A DNA stretch of 64,000 nt from contig CAWJRN010000019.1 of assembly GCA_963845265.1 (NCBI GenBank), forward strand, positions 1 to 64,000, read 5' to 3'. This DNA comes from DYRB01 sp963845265. GTDB taxonomy: Bacteria > Pseudomonadota > Gammaproteobacteria > Chromatiales > Chromatiaceae. Each line of letters begins with the position of its first letter. Positions within the stretch are counted from its first letter, which is position 1. Under the pieces are notes generated by a model that had not been told where the DNA came from, did no database searches, and was given only the letters and a program-made list of their open reading frames with translations. The position numbers and the translations under genes are program-made. Positions 15,358 through 23,381 of this stretch are shown here, one piece after another.

Positions 15358-17250
15358 TCAGACCTCCCGATAGATCTCCGCCCCCTCCTTCACGAACTCC
15401 TGCGCCTTCTCCTTCATCCCCTCGGCCAGGGCCGCCTCGGCGTCGGCGATGCGCTTGGCCTTGGCGTAGTCGCGCACGTCCTGGGTGATCTTCATGGAGC
15501 AGAAGTGGGGACCGCACATGGAGCAGAAGTGGGCGACCTTGTGGGCCTCATGGGGCATGGTCTCGTCGTGGAATTCCCGCGCCCGCTCGGGGTCGAGGGA
15601 GAGGTTGAACTGGTCCTCCCAGCGGAACTCGAAGCGCGCCTTGGACAGGGCGTTGTCGCGGACCTGGGCGCCGGGCAGGCCCTTGGCCAGGTCGGCACCG
15701 TGGGCGGCGATCTTGTAGGTGACGATGCCGTCGCGCACATCCTGCTTGTTGGGCAGGCCCAGATGCTCCTTGGGCGTGACGTAACAGAGCATGGCGGTGC
15801 CGTACCAGCCGATGTTGGCCGCACCGATGCCGGAGGTGATGTGGTCGTAGGCCGGGGCGATGTCGGTGATCAAGGGCCCGAGGGTGTAGAAGGGGGCCTC
15901 GAAACAGTCGTCCAGCTCCTTGGTGACGTTTTCCTGGACCATGTGCAGGGGGACATGGCCCGGGCCCTCGATCATGACCTGAACGTCGTGCTCCCAGGCG
16001 ACCTTGGTCAGCTCCCCCAGGGTCTCCAGCTCGGCGAACTGGGCTGCATCGTTGGCGTCGGCGATGGAGCCAGGGCGAAGTCCGTCGCCCAGGCTGAACG
16101 AGACATCGTAGGCCTTCATGATCTCGCAGATGTCTTCGAAGTGGGTGTAGAGGAAGTTCTCCTCATGGTGTGCCAGACACCACTTGGCGAGGATCGAGCC
16201 GCCCCGGGAGACGATGCCGGTAACCCGGTCGGCGGTCAGCGGCACATAGCGCAGCAACACGCCGGCGTGGATGGTGAAGTAGTCGACCCCCTGCTCGGCC
16301 TGCTCGATCAGGGTGTCCCGGAACAACTCCCAGGTCAGGTCCTCCGGCTTGCCATCGACCTTCTCAAGGGCCTGGTAGATGGGCACCGTCCCTATCGGCA
16401 TCGGCGCGTTGCGCAGGATCCACTCGCGGGTCTCGTGGATGTTCTTGCCGGTGGACAGGTCCATGAGGGTATCGCCGCCCCAGCGGGCGGACCAGACCAT
16501 CTTCTCGACCTCCTCCTCGATGCTGGAGCTGACCGCGGAATTGCCGATGTTGGTGTTGATCTTCACCCGGAAATTGCGCCCGATGATCATGGGCTCCAGC
16601 TCGGGGTGATTGATGTTGGCGGGGATGATGGCGCGGCCCCGGGCGATCTCGTCGCGCACGAACTCCGGCGTGATAGTCTCGGGCAAGCTGGCGCCGAAGG
16701 ACTGACCGCGGTGCTGACGCAGGAGCTTGGCGTAGCGCGGGTCGGCGCGCAGCTCGTCCAGGCGCATGTTCTCGCGGATGGCGACGTATTCCATCTCTGG
16801 GGTGATGATCCCCTGACGCGCGTAGTGCATCTGGGAGACATTGGCACCGGGTTTGGCACGACGCGGGGTGCGCAGGTGCTCGAAGCGCAGGCTGGCCAGG
16901 GCCGGATCGGACTGGCGGCGTAGGCCGAAGGCAGAGGTAGGGCCGGAGAGGGTCTCGGTGTCGCCGCGAGCCTCGATCCAGGGACCGCGGATGTCGGCGA
17001 GCCCGGCCATGAGATCGATACGAGCGGCCGGGTCGGTGTAGGGGCCGGAGGTGTCGTAGATGTAGATCGGCGGGTTCTCTTCGACCCCGGCGCTGGTCTG
17101 GGTCGGGGTGAGGGCCACCTCGCGCATGGGCACCTGAATGTCCGCCCGCGAACCCTGCACATAGACCTTGCGGGACTTAGGGAACGGCTGGGTGACCGCA
17201 TCCGACAGCTGGGCGGTGCGTGTGACGAAGGCTTGGGGGATGGCGCTCAT
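15358..17250 (-). CDS. thiC: Phosphomethylpyrimidine synthase ThiC
   Basis: The 630-residue radical SAM enzyme makes the HMP-phosphate pyrimidine of thiamine from aminoimidazole ribotide. The full family core is present (NTNIGNSAVSSSIEEEVEK, GADTLMDLSTG-like, EGPGHVP, ITSGIGAANIGWYG). The C-terminal iron-sulfur motif CSMCGPHFCSMKI is near residue 570. Length is normal for proteobacterial ThiC. A TPP riboswitch sits in the leader, so expression should fall when thiamine pyrophosphate is plentiful. Three broken copies of its 3' end lie in the repeats at 6.5, 9.1 and 11.0 kb. Confidence 0.97.
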   Translation of the reverse strand: MSAIPQAFVTRTAQLSDAVTQPFPKSRKVYVQGSRADIQVPMREVALTPTQTSAGVEENPPIYIYDTSGPYTDPAARIDLMAGLADIRGPWIEARGDTETLSGPTSAFGLRRQSDPALASLRFEHLRTPRRAKPGANVSQMHYARQGIITPEMEYVAIRENMRLDELRADPRYAKLLRQHRGQSFGASLPETITPEFVRDEIARGRAIIPANINHPELEPMIIGRNFRVKINTNIGNSAVSSSIEEEVEKMVWSARWGGDTLMDLSTGKNIHETREWILRNAPMPIGTVPIYQALEKVDGKPEDLTWELFRDTLIEQAEQGVDYFTIHAGVLLRYVPLTADRVTGIVSRGGSILAKWCLAHHEENFLYTHFEDICEIMKAYDVSFSLGDGLRPGSIADANDAAQFAELETLGELTKVAWEHDVQVMIEGPGHVPLHMVQENVTKELDDCFEAPFYTLGPLITDIAPAYDHITSGIGAANIGWYGTAMLCYVTPKEHLGLPNKQDVRDGIVTYKIAAHGADLAKGLPGAQVRDNALSKARFEFRWEDQFNLSLDPERAREFHDETMPHEAHKVAHFCSMCGPHFCSMKITQDVRDYAKAKRIADAEAALAEGMKEKAQEFVKEGAEIYREV

Positions 17251-17341
17251 GTGGGTCCTCGGCGTGGCGATGATGCAAGACGCGAGGGACGGGCACGAGC
17301 TGGGCCAAGGGAACAGGGGCGGGAATGGGCACCGGCTCGAC

Positions 17342-17427
17342 CGCGCTTCCCTCCGCCGGTGCGATCCGGATCAGGTTCAAGGGGTGTCTCTCAGCCCGAC
17401 CAAGGTCGGGCACCCCCAGCAGGGTCT
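17342..17427 (-). promoter_or_regulatory. TPP riboswitch (THI-box)
   Basis: Read on the minus strand the stretch has GGGGGTGCCC, GGGCTGAGAGACACCCC, TTGAACCTGATCCGGATC and CACCGGCGGAGGGAAGC in order, the conserved core of the TPP aptamer. It ends about 90 bases before the thiC start codon. Confidence 0.95.
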
Positions 17428-17603
17428 GGTGGAGGCAAACTATAGCAAGGTGGGGGGTATTTCAAGGTGGACGATGCGACCCTGGGTTACCGCAAAGCCC
17501 TCTGCTTGTGTTTGCCGACGTCAATCATCGTTCCGGCCACCAGCTAACGGTCCGCACAGCGGGCCCTACGGCTCCTAATCAGGAGCACCGGTCAGCCCGG
17601 ATT

Positions 17604-18098
17604 TCAACCGGCGCCCTCAATGAACTTGCGCAGCTCTTCCTCCTCGGTCTTGGTCAGCGAGGTCTGGATGACCTTGCCCTTGCCGTGGAAGGCGGAGAGG
17701 CCCTCGAGCACCTTGTCGCCTGTGGCCTTGCGCACCAGGATGAAGATGGCCGAGCAGCCGCTCTGGAAGTGCTCTCCGAGCTCTTTCATGAACTTGTCGT
17801 CGATACCCACGTCTGCCAGGGAACCGGACAGGGCCCCGGCGCCGGCGCCTACGGCGGCCCCAAGCAAAGGATTGAGGAAGATCATGCCGATGAGCATCCC
17901 CCAGAAGCCCCCGCTGGCGGCACCCAGGGCGGTGAGGTTCTGCGCCTGGTGGAGCTTGACCTTGCCGTCGTCGCCCTTGGTCACGACGACCACGTCTTCC
18001 ATCTCGATCAGGTATTGCTTCTGCATCTTGGCCAGGGCAGCGCGCAGGTCGAAGGCGGTCTGCTCGTCCTGGAAGGCAATCGCTACCAAATTACTCAT
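17604..18098 (-). CDS. DUF1269 domain protein
   Basis: The 164-residue protein opens MSNLVAIAFQDEQTAFDLR and has a glycine-rich hydrophobic centre (GFWGMLIGMIFLNPLLGAAVGAGAGAL). This is the layout of DUF1269 proteins, thought to be membrane-associated and stress related. The rest is soluble and charged. It stands alone, divergent from the two-component operon that starts at 18267. Molecular function is not known. Confidence 0.85.
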   Translation of the reverse strand: MSNLVAIAFQDEQTAFDLRAALAKMQKQYLIEMEDVVVVTKGDDGKVKLHQAQNLTALGAASGGFWGMLIGMIFLNPLLGAAVGAGAGALSGSLADVGIDDKFMKELGEHFQSGCSAIFILVRKATGDKVLEGLSAFHGKGKVIQTSLTKTEEEELRKFIEGAG

Positions 18099-18266
18099 GT
18101 TGGGTTCCTATTGGATGGGGGTTCGAGGTTCTGGGTGCATACTTCGGGCGCGGATCATGCCCAGGCCGAGACCACGGATGCAAGCCCGGATTCCCTGACG
18201 GGGCTCGCAAAGGGCCGCAAGCTTTGGCAGCATGGGGCCAATCCCAACCGCCTCAAAGCAACCCCA

Positions 18267-18941
18267 ATGCGCGTCCTGCTCGTTGAAGACGACCCCCAGC
18301 TTTCCTCCTTTCTGCGCAAGGCACTGGGCGAGATCGGCGCCGTCGTCGATCACACCGGCGACGGGCGCGAGGGGCTGTTTGCCGCCTCTGGGGGCAATTA
18401 CGACGTGCTCATCCTGGACCGCATGCTGCCCAAGCTCGACGGCCTGACCATCCTGCGCACCCTGCGCTCCTCTGGAGACACCACCCCTGTGTTGATCCTC
18501 AGCGCCCTGGGAGAGGTCGAGGACCGGGTAGAGGGTCTGCGAGCCGGTGGAGACGACTATCTGGTCAAGCCCTTCGCCTTCTCGGAGTTGCAAGCACGCC
18601 TGGAGGCCCTGGCCCGACGCGGCACCGGCCAGTCCACCCCGACCACGCGGCTCCAGGTGGCGGATCTGGAGCTGGATCTGTTGACCCGGGAGGTACGGCG
18701 TGCCGATACAGCCATCGCACTCCAGCCCAGGGAGTTTCGGCTGCTGGAATATCTGATGCGTCACGCCGGCCAGGTGGTCACCCGTACCATGCTGCTGGAG
18801 CATGTCTGGGACTACCACTTCGACCCCCAGACCAACGTCATCGACGTCCATATCAGCCGCCTACGCGCCAAGATCGACAAGGGCTTCAACCCGCCGCTGC
18901 TGCACACGGTACGCGGCGCCGGCTATGCCTTGCGGGGCTGA
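18267..18941 (+). CDS. OmpR-family response regulator
   Basis: The 224-residue protein has a receiver domain (RVLLVEDDPQLSSFL, phosphoacceptor Asp in VLILDRMLPKLDG, Lys in YLVKPF) and an OmpR/PhoB winged-helix DNA-binding domain (LQPREFRLLEYL, HISRLRAKID, VRGAGYAL). The ATG at 18267 gives a standard N-terminus; a longer frame upstream is rejected. The sensor kinase gene follows after 6 bases, so the two form an operon. The signal is not evident. Confidence 0.93.
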   Translation: MRVLLVEDDPQLSSFLRKALGEIGAVVDHTGDGREGLFAASGGNYDVLILDRMLPKLDGLTILRTLRSSGDTTPVLILSALGEVEDRVEGLRAGGDDYLVKPFAFSELQARLEALARRGTGQSTPTTRLQVADLELDLLTREVRRADTAIALQPREFRLLEYLMRHAGQVVTRTMLLEHVWDYHFDPQTNVIDVHISRLRAKIDKGFNPPLLHTVRGAGYALRG

Positions 18942-18947
18942 TCGGCC

Positions 18948-20330
18948 ATGCGCCTGGGTCCTACCCTCAAGAGTTCCAGCTTCCGGATCAGCCTGCTCTA
19001 TATGACGCTCCTCGGGGTGACGCTGATCGCCCTGCTCGGCTTCATCCATTGGTCCACGGCGGGCTATATGGTCCGCCAGAGCGACCAGACCATCGAGGCA
19101 GAGATCAACGGCCTGGCGGAGCAGTACCGCAGCGGCGGCCTGGTCGCCCTCGCGTCCGCCCTGACGCAGCGTGTCGCCCGCGGCACCGAGGGCCGCGGGA
19201 TCTACCTGCTGGCGGGGGACGACCTGTCCCCGGTGGTCGGCAACCTCGACCGATGGCCGCGGGTCACCCCAGACGCCGAGGGCTGGATTCGCTTCGATCT
19301 GCACGGACGCGGCATCGCCGGTAGCGAGACACATCAGGCCAGGGCCAAAACCTTTCTCCTGAAAGGTAACCTGCACCTGCTGGTGGGTCGCGACGTGCAC
19401 GAACTGGAGGCGACCCTCGCCCTCATCGGCAAGGCCCTGGTATGGGGTTCCGGGCTGGCCGCCGGCCTGGCGGTACTGGGCGGCTGGCTCATGAGCACCG
19501 GGGTGTTGCGACGCATCGAGGCCGTCGCCCGGACCAGTCGGGAGATCATGGACGGGGACCTCAGCCGACGGGTCCCTCGCAGCGGCTCACACGACGAATT
19601 CGACCAGCTCGCGGCGAGCCTGAACCGTATGCTCGACCGCATCGAGGAGCTGATGGCCCAGGTCCGTCAGGTCGCCGACAACATCGCCCACGATCTACGC
19701 ACCCCCCTGACCCGTCTGCGCACCCGGCTGGAGGGCCTGAGCACCGACGGCGACCCGGAGTCTCAGGAGACCCTGGATGCAGCCGTCGCGGAGGCCGACG
19801 ACCTGCTCGCTACCTTCAATTCCCTGTTGCGCATCGCCCGCATCGAGGCGGGACGCGGTGCAGATGTAGCACCGGTTGATCTGGCCCTGTTGGTACAGGA
19901 TGTCGCGGAACTCTACGAGCCCCTGGCCGGTGAGCGCAATCAGTCCCTGAGCATCTCCGCGCCAGGCCCCCTTTGGGTGCCGGGGGACCGCAACCTCCTG
20001 GTCCAGGCCCTGGCCAACCTGGTGGACAACGCCGTCAAGTACACACCACCAGGGGGCTCCATCGCCATCACCGCGGAGCGTGACGGGCGGACCGCCAGGG
20101 TCGTGGTGTCGGACTCAGGCGCGGGCATCCCGATCGAGTTGCGCGAGCGGGTCTGGGAGCGCTTCTTCCGCATCGATGCCAGTCGTTCAACCCCGGGCAG
20201 TGGGCTGGGACTGAGTCTGGTCAAGGCCGTGGCCCAATTCCATGGGGCGCGACTGGACCTATCGGACAACCACCCGGGGCTGCGCATCGCCCTGTCCATC
20301 CCTATGCAGACCAGCGCCCCATCCGCGTGA
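18948..20330 (+). CDS. Sensor histidine kinase with HAMP domain
   Basis: The 460-residue kinase has a first membrane segment at about 13-35, a periplasmic domain of about 130 residues and a second membrane segment at about 165-185. A HAMP linker (VARTSREIMDGDLSRRVP) and the phosphoacceptor box VADNIAHDLRTPLTRLR near residue 247 follow. The ATPase domain has N (LVDNAVKYTPPGG), G1 (DSGAGIP) and G2 (GSGLGLSLVKAV) boxes. It pairs with the regulator at 18267. The next gene overlaps its stop codon, so the putative lipoprotein peptidase is probably co-transcribed. Confidence 0.93.
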   Translation: MRLGPTLKSSSFRISLLYMTLLGVTLIALLGFIHWSTAGYMVRQSDQTIEAEINGLAEQYRSGGLVALASALTQRVARGTEGRGIYLLAGDDLSPVVGNLDRWPRVTPDAEGWIRFDLHGRGIAGSETHQARAKTFLLKGNLHLLVGRDVHELEATLALIGKALVWGSGLAAGLAVLGGWLMSTGVLRRIEAVARTSREIMDGDLSRRVPRSGSHDEFDQLAASLNRMLDRIEELMAQVRQVADNIAHDLRTPLTRLRTRLEGLSTDGDPESQETLDAAVAEADDLLATFNSLLRIARIEAGRGADVAPVDLALLVQDVAELYEPLAGERNQSLSISAPGPLWVPGDRNLLVQALANLVDNAVKYTPPGGSIAITAERDGRTARVVVSDSGAGIPIELRERVWERFFRIDASRSTPGSGLGLSLVKAVAQFHGARLDLSDNHPGLRIALSIPMQTSAPSA

Positions 20331-21544
20331 CGCAGACCTATTCGCATCCCCGTGCGTCATCGGTGACCGCGATCACCGCCCAACCGGCGCTTCGTGGTCT
20401 TTCCCGTTGGCTTGGGCTTATGGCGCGGCGCTATCCCCAGGTCGCGGCGCTACTGGCCGCCTTCACCCTGGTTGGCTGCGCGGATCTGCCCTATTACCAA
20501 CAGGCGGCCGCCGGACAGTTCGACCTTTGGTGGCGATCGCACCCCATCGATCAGTTGCTCGCGGACCCCCGGACCAGCGAACACCTCAGGGCTCGGTTGG
20601 TACGTGTCCAACAGATCCGCACCTTCGCCAGTCAGGCGCTGGGGCTGCCGGACAATCAGAGCTACCGCGGTTTTGCCGATGTCCAGCGACCCTTCCTGGT
20701 CTGGAACGTCTTTGCCGCACCAGAGCTGACCATGACCGCAAAGGAGTGGTGTTTTCCCATCGCCGGCTGCGTCACCTATCGGGGCTATTTCGCCGAGGCC
20801 CCCGCCCTGACCCTTGCCCGGGGGCTCGCCGCCGAGGGGTACGACACCTATGTCGGCGGCGTACCGGCCTATTCCACCCTCGGCTGGTTCGCCGACCCGG
20901 TACCGAGCACGGTGATCGACTACGCCGACATCGACCTGGCCCGGCTGATGTTCCACGAACTGGCCCACCAGGTGGTCTATGTCCCCGGCGATACGACCTT
21001 CAACGAGTCCTTTGCCAGCACGGTGGAGCGCGAAGGTGCCCGCCGTTGGACACTGACCCAAGGCCCGGCCTCTGCCAGAGAGGCGTTGGAGCACTCCCTG
21101 ACCCGGGAGGCCAGGTTCACGGGTCTGGTGCTCACCGCACGCAAGCAACTGACCGCGGTCTACGAAGGCACCGACGACGCGGCCAACAAGCGGGCCGCCA
21201 AGCGACGAATCCTCAACGCCCTGAGCGCCGACTATGCACACGACGGAAAAGCCTGGGATCCGCAGGGTCGCTACGCCCGTTGGTTCGCCGGCCCGATCAA
21301 CAACGCCCAGATCGCCGCGGTCGCCTCCTACACCGAGCGCCTGCCGGCTTTCCAGGCCATGCTGGCCCTGGCCGACGACGATCTGACCAGGTTCTACGCC
21401 CAGGTCCGCGACTTGGGACGGCTGCCGGCGTCAGAACGGCGGCGCAGACTCGACGCCTTGCAAGGGCCATCTGGTCCCGATGTGGTGCAGTTGGCACGCT
21501 CACCGCGCCCCGCGACGCCCATGCCCCGGGGTGTCGCGCCCTAG
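20327..21544 (+). CDS. Putative zinc-dependent aminopeptidase lipoprotein
   Basis: The GTG at 20327 overlaps the kinase stop. A better start may be the ATG at 20420, which gives a clean lipoprotein signal with lipobox LVGC ahead of ADLPYYQQ. The mature protein has the metallopeptidase motif MFHELAHQ, then NESFASTVE, which supplies the third zinc ligand in related gluzincins. This fits the predicted aminopeptidase family COG4324, usually an outer-membrane-anchored periplasmic lipoprotein of about 370 residues. Co-transcription with a two-component system suggests regulation by, or a link to, envelope conditions. The true substrate is unknown. Confidence 0.8.
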   Translation: MTQTYSHPRASSVTAITAQPALRGLSRWLGLMARRYPQVAALLAAFTLVGCADLPYYQQAAAGQFDLWWRSHPIDQLLADPRTSEHLRARLVRVQQIRTFASQALGLPDNQSYRGFADVQRPFLVWNVFAAPELTMTAKEWCFPIAGCVTYRGYFAEAPALTLARGLAAEGYDTYVGGVPAYSTLGWFADPVPSTVIDYADIDLARLMFHELAHQVVYVPGDTTFNESFASTVEREGARRWTLTQGPASAREALEHSLTREARFTGLVLTARKQLTAVYEGTDDAANKRAAKRRILNALSADYAHDGKAWDPQGRYARWFAGPINNAQIAAVASYTERLPAFQAMLALADDDLTRFYAQVRDLGRLPASERRRRLDALQGPSGPDVVQLARSPRPATPMPRGVAP

Positions 21545-21671
21545 GACTGGATCGCCCGTCAGCCCAAGAACAGCAGTTCAGCCGGAAATGAACGCAAATA
21601 GACGCAAATAAACCAGGGGTTGGTGTCGGCGGCCGGCTCATCTGCGGGCGGCCTCCGGCCTTTTCCTTAAG

Positions 21672-21713
21672 TCACTGGACTATTTGAGTTAATTTGCGGA
21701 CGAATTACTTTCT
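21672..21713 (+). repeat. TTTGAGTTAATTTGCGG repeat, diverged copy 4
   Basis: CACTGGACTATTTGAGTTAA plus TTTGCGGACGAATTACT resembles the repeats upstream of the three secreted-protein genes. It lies between the convergent peptidase and gshA genes, beside ACGCAAATAGACGCAAATAA. Confidence 0.55.
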
Positions 21714-21719
21714 CCAGGA

Positions 21720-23327
21720 TCAACCCTCGGCGCCACTAGCAGCGTCGGCGCGCTGGGCAAAGTAACGCCCCAGGAAGGTATCGAAGTCCACATCGTCCGC
21801 GGCCTGGATCTGCGCCTGTCGCTCCAGGGAGGAAGAGACCAGCCCGACCAATTCCGCCTCTCGCCCCGGGTCGAGGACATGGGAACGCCAGTGCTGCCCG
21901 TGCTCGTCGGAACACCGGCGCGCAAAGGCATGAAAACCCTCGCCCCTGGCCCGCATCTCGGCCAACATGAGCGCCGAAGGGGTCCGGTCAGGATCGGCCG
22001 CCTTGGCCTGCTGTTCCCTCAGGCTGGCCCCGCAGGACCCGTCACGCACGCTATCCAACAGGCCGGCCACCGGCTCCATGGACTCCAGGATCTCCGTGGC
22101 CCAACGACCCAGCGCCACCGCCTCCCCGTCCCGCTCCAGCTCCAGACCCGGCTCACGCCCACGGTGGGCGGCCAGCACCTGGTTGCGGTCGATTGCCCGG
22201 CGCTCCTGGGCGTTGATGCGCGGGCTGTCCAGGAGCAACGACCAGAGCATGAAGACCTCGAGGAAGTACATCTGCTCTTCGGCAATACCCAATGGATGGA
22301 AGGCATTCACGTCCAGAGACCGCAACTCGACATAGTCCACCCCCCGCCGACGCAGGGCCAGCGTCGGCTTCTCCAGCCCCCGGGCGACCTGCTTGGGACG
22401 TACGGTGCTGTAGTACTCGTTCTCAATCTGGAGCACATTGGCGTTGAGCTGCTCGTAGCGCTCACCAACCTTGACCCCGATGGCCTCGTAGTTCGGACAG
22501 GGCGTCTCGATGGCCCAGGTCAGGCTACGGATGTAGGAATCCAGACTGTCGTAGCTGGCCTTCATCCCCGTACCCTCGGTCTGGCGATTCTGGTAGCCGA
22601 TGTCGCCCATGCGCAGCGAGGTCGCGTAGGGTGCATAGAGGGTACTGCCGTCGAAGGCCAGGAGGTCCGTCTCTACCCCCTCGGCAAAACTGGCGCAGAT
22701 CGCAGGCGAGGCGCCGAACAGATAGGGGATCAGCCAGCCGAACCGCTGCAAGTTGCGGATCATGGCCATGTAGGACTCGGAGCGAAAGTGAACCGCGTCG
22801 CTGCGATCCTGCTCCAGGTCCTGATAGACGGGCCAAAGGGCCTCGCCGAAGGAGAAGTTGAAGTGGACCCCGGCGATGGCCTGCATGGTCCGACCGTAGC
22901 GGTTCCCTAGGCCCCGGCGATAGATGGTCTTCATGCGTGCCGCATTGGAAGTCCCGTAGACCGCCAAGGGGATGCCGCGCGCCCCTTCCAGGATACAAGG
23001 CATACTGGTGGCCCAGAGGCGCTCCGCACCCAGGTGGCGATGCACGAATCCGTGTAGATCGCCCAACCAGGTCAAGGTCTCACCGACCTGCACCGTGGGT
23101 GGGGTGATGAGTTCCAGCAGGGCCTCGGAGAAATCGGTGGTGATGTAGGGGTGGGTGAGTGCCGACCCCAGGCCGGGCGGATGAGGCGTGGTCGCGACGG
23201 TACCGTCAGGCGCGACGCGTAGCCCCTCCTTCTCCAGGCCGAAGCGGTTTGAGCGCAGGCAGTCGGGGTGCCGTCCCTGGAGCAAACGGGACAGCCGGGA
23301 TTTCAGGTTCGAGTTGGCTCGTGTCAC
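21720..23327 (-). CDS. gshA: Glutamate-cysteine ligase (proteobacterial type)
   Basis: The 535-residue enzyme makes gamma-glutamylcysteine, the first step of glutathione synthesis. It matches the gammaproteobacterial GshA family in length and motifs: RFGLEKEGLRV near the start with the metal-binding glutamates, TTDFSEALLELITPP, GVHFNFSF and YVELRSLDVNAFHPLGI. It is monocistronic on the minus strand. Purple sulfur bacteria use glutathione and its amide in sulfur metabolism, which fits the setting. Confidence 0.95.
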   Translation of the reverse strand: MTRANSNLKSRLSRLLQGRHPDCLRSNRFGLEKEGLRVAPDGTVATTPHPPGLGSALTHPYITTDFSEALLELITPPTVQVGETLTWLGDLHGFVHRHLGAERLWATSMPCILEGARGIPLAVYGTSNAARMKTIYRRGLGNRYGRTMQAIAGVHFNFSFGEALWPVYQDLEQDRSDAVHFRSESYMAMIRNLQRFGWLIPYLFGASPAICASFAEGVETDLLAFDGSTLYAPYATSLRMGDIGYQNRQTEGTGMKASYDSLDSYIRSLTWAIETPCPNYEAIGVKVGERYEQLNANVLQIENEYYSTVRPKQVARGLEKPTLALRRRGVDYVELRSLDVNAFHPLGIAEEQMYFLEVFMLWSLLLDSPRINAQERRAIDRNQVLAAHRGREPGLELERDGEAVALGRWATEILESMEPVAGLLDSVRDGSCGASLREQQAKAADPDRTPSALMLAEMRARGEGFHAFARRCSDEHGQHWRSHVLDPGREAELVGLVSSSLERQAQIQAADDVDFDTFLGRYFAQRADAASGAEG

Positions 23328-23381
23328 GGGCAGGTTCCAGTACTAGCTTGTGCGCGCATGCCCGGGGCGCAGCGGACTGCC

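Noticed and set aside
13988..15373. Open frame of 461 codons opposite the helicase
   Set aside because: Antisense shadow of the helicase gene, without any recognisable motif.
15316..16923. Open frame of 535 codons on the plus strand opposite thiC
   Set aside because: Antisense shadow; thiC on the minus strand has every family motif.
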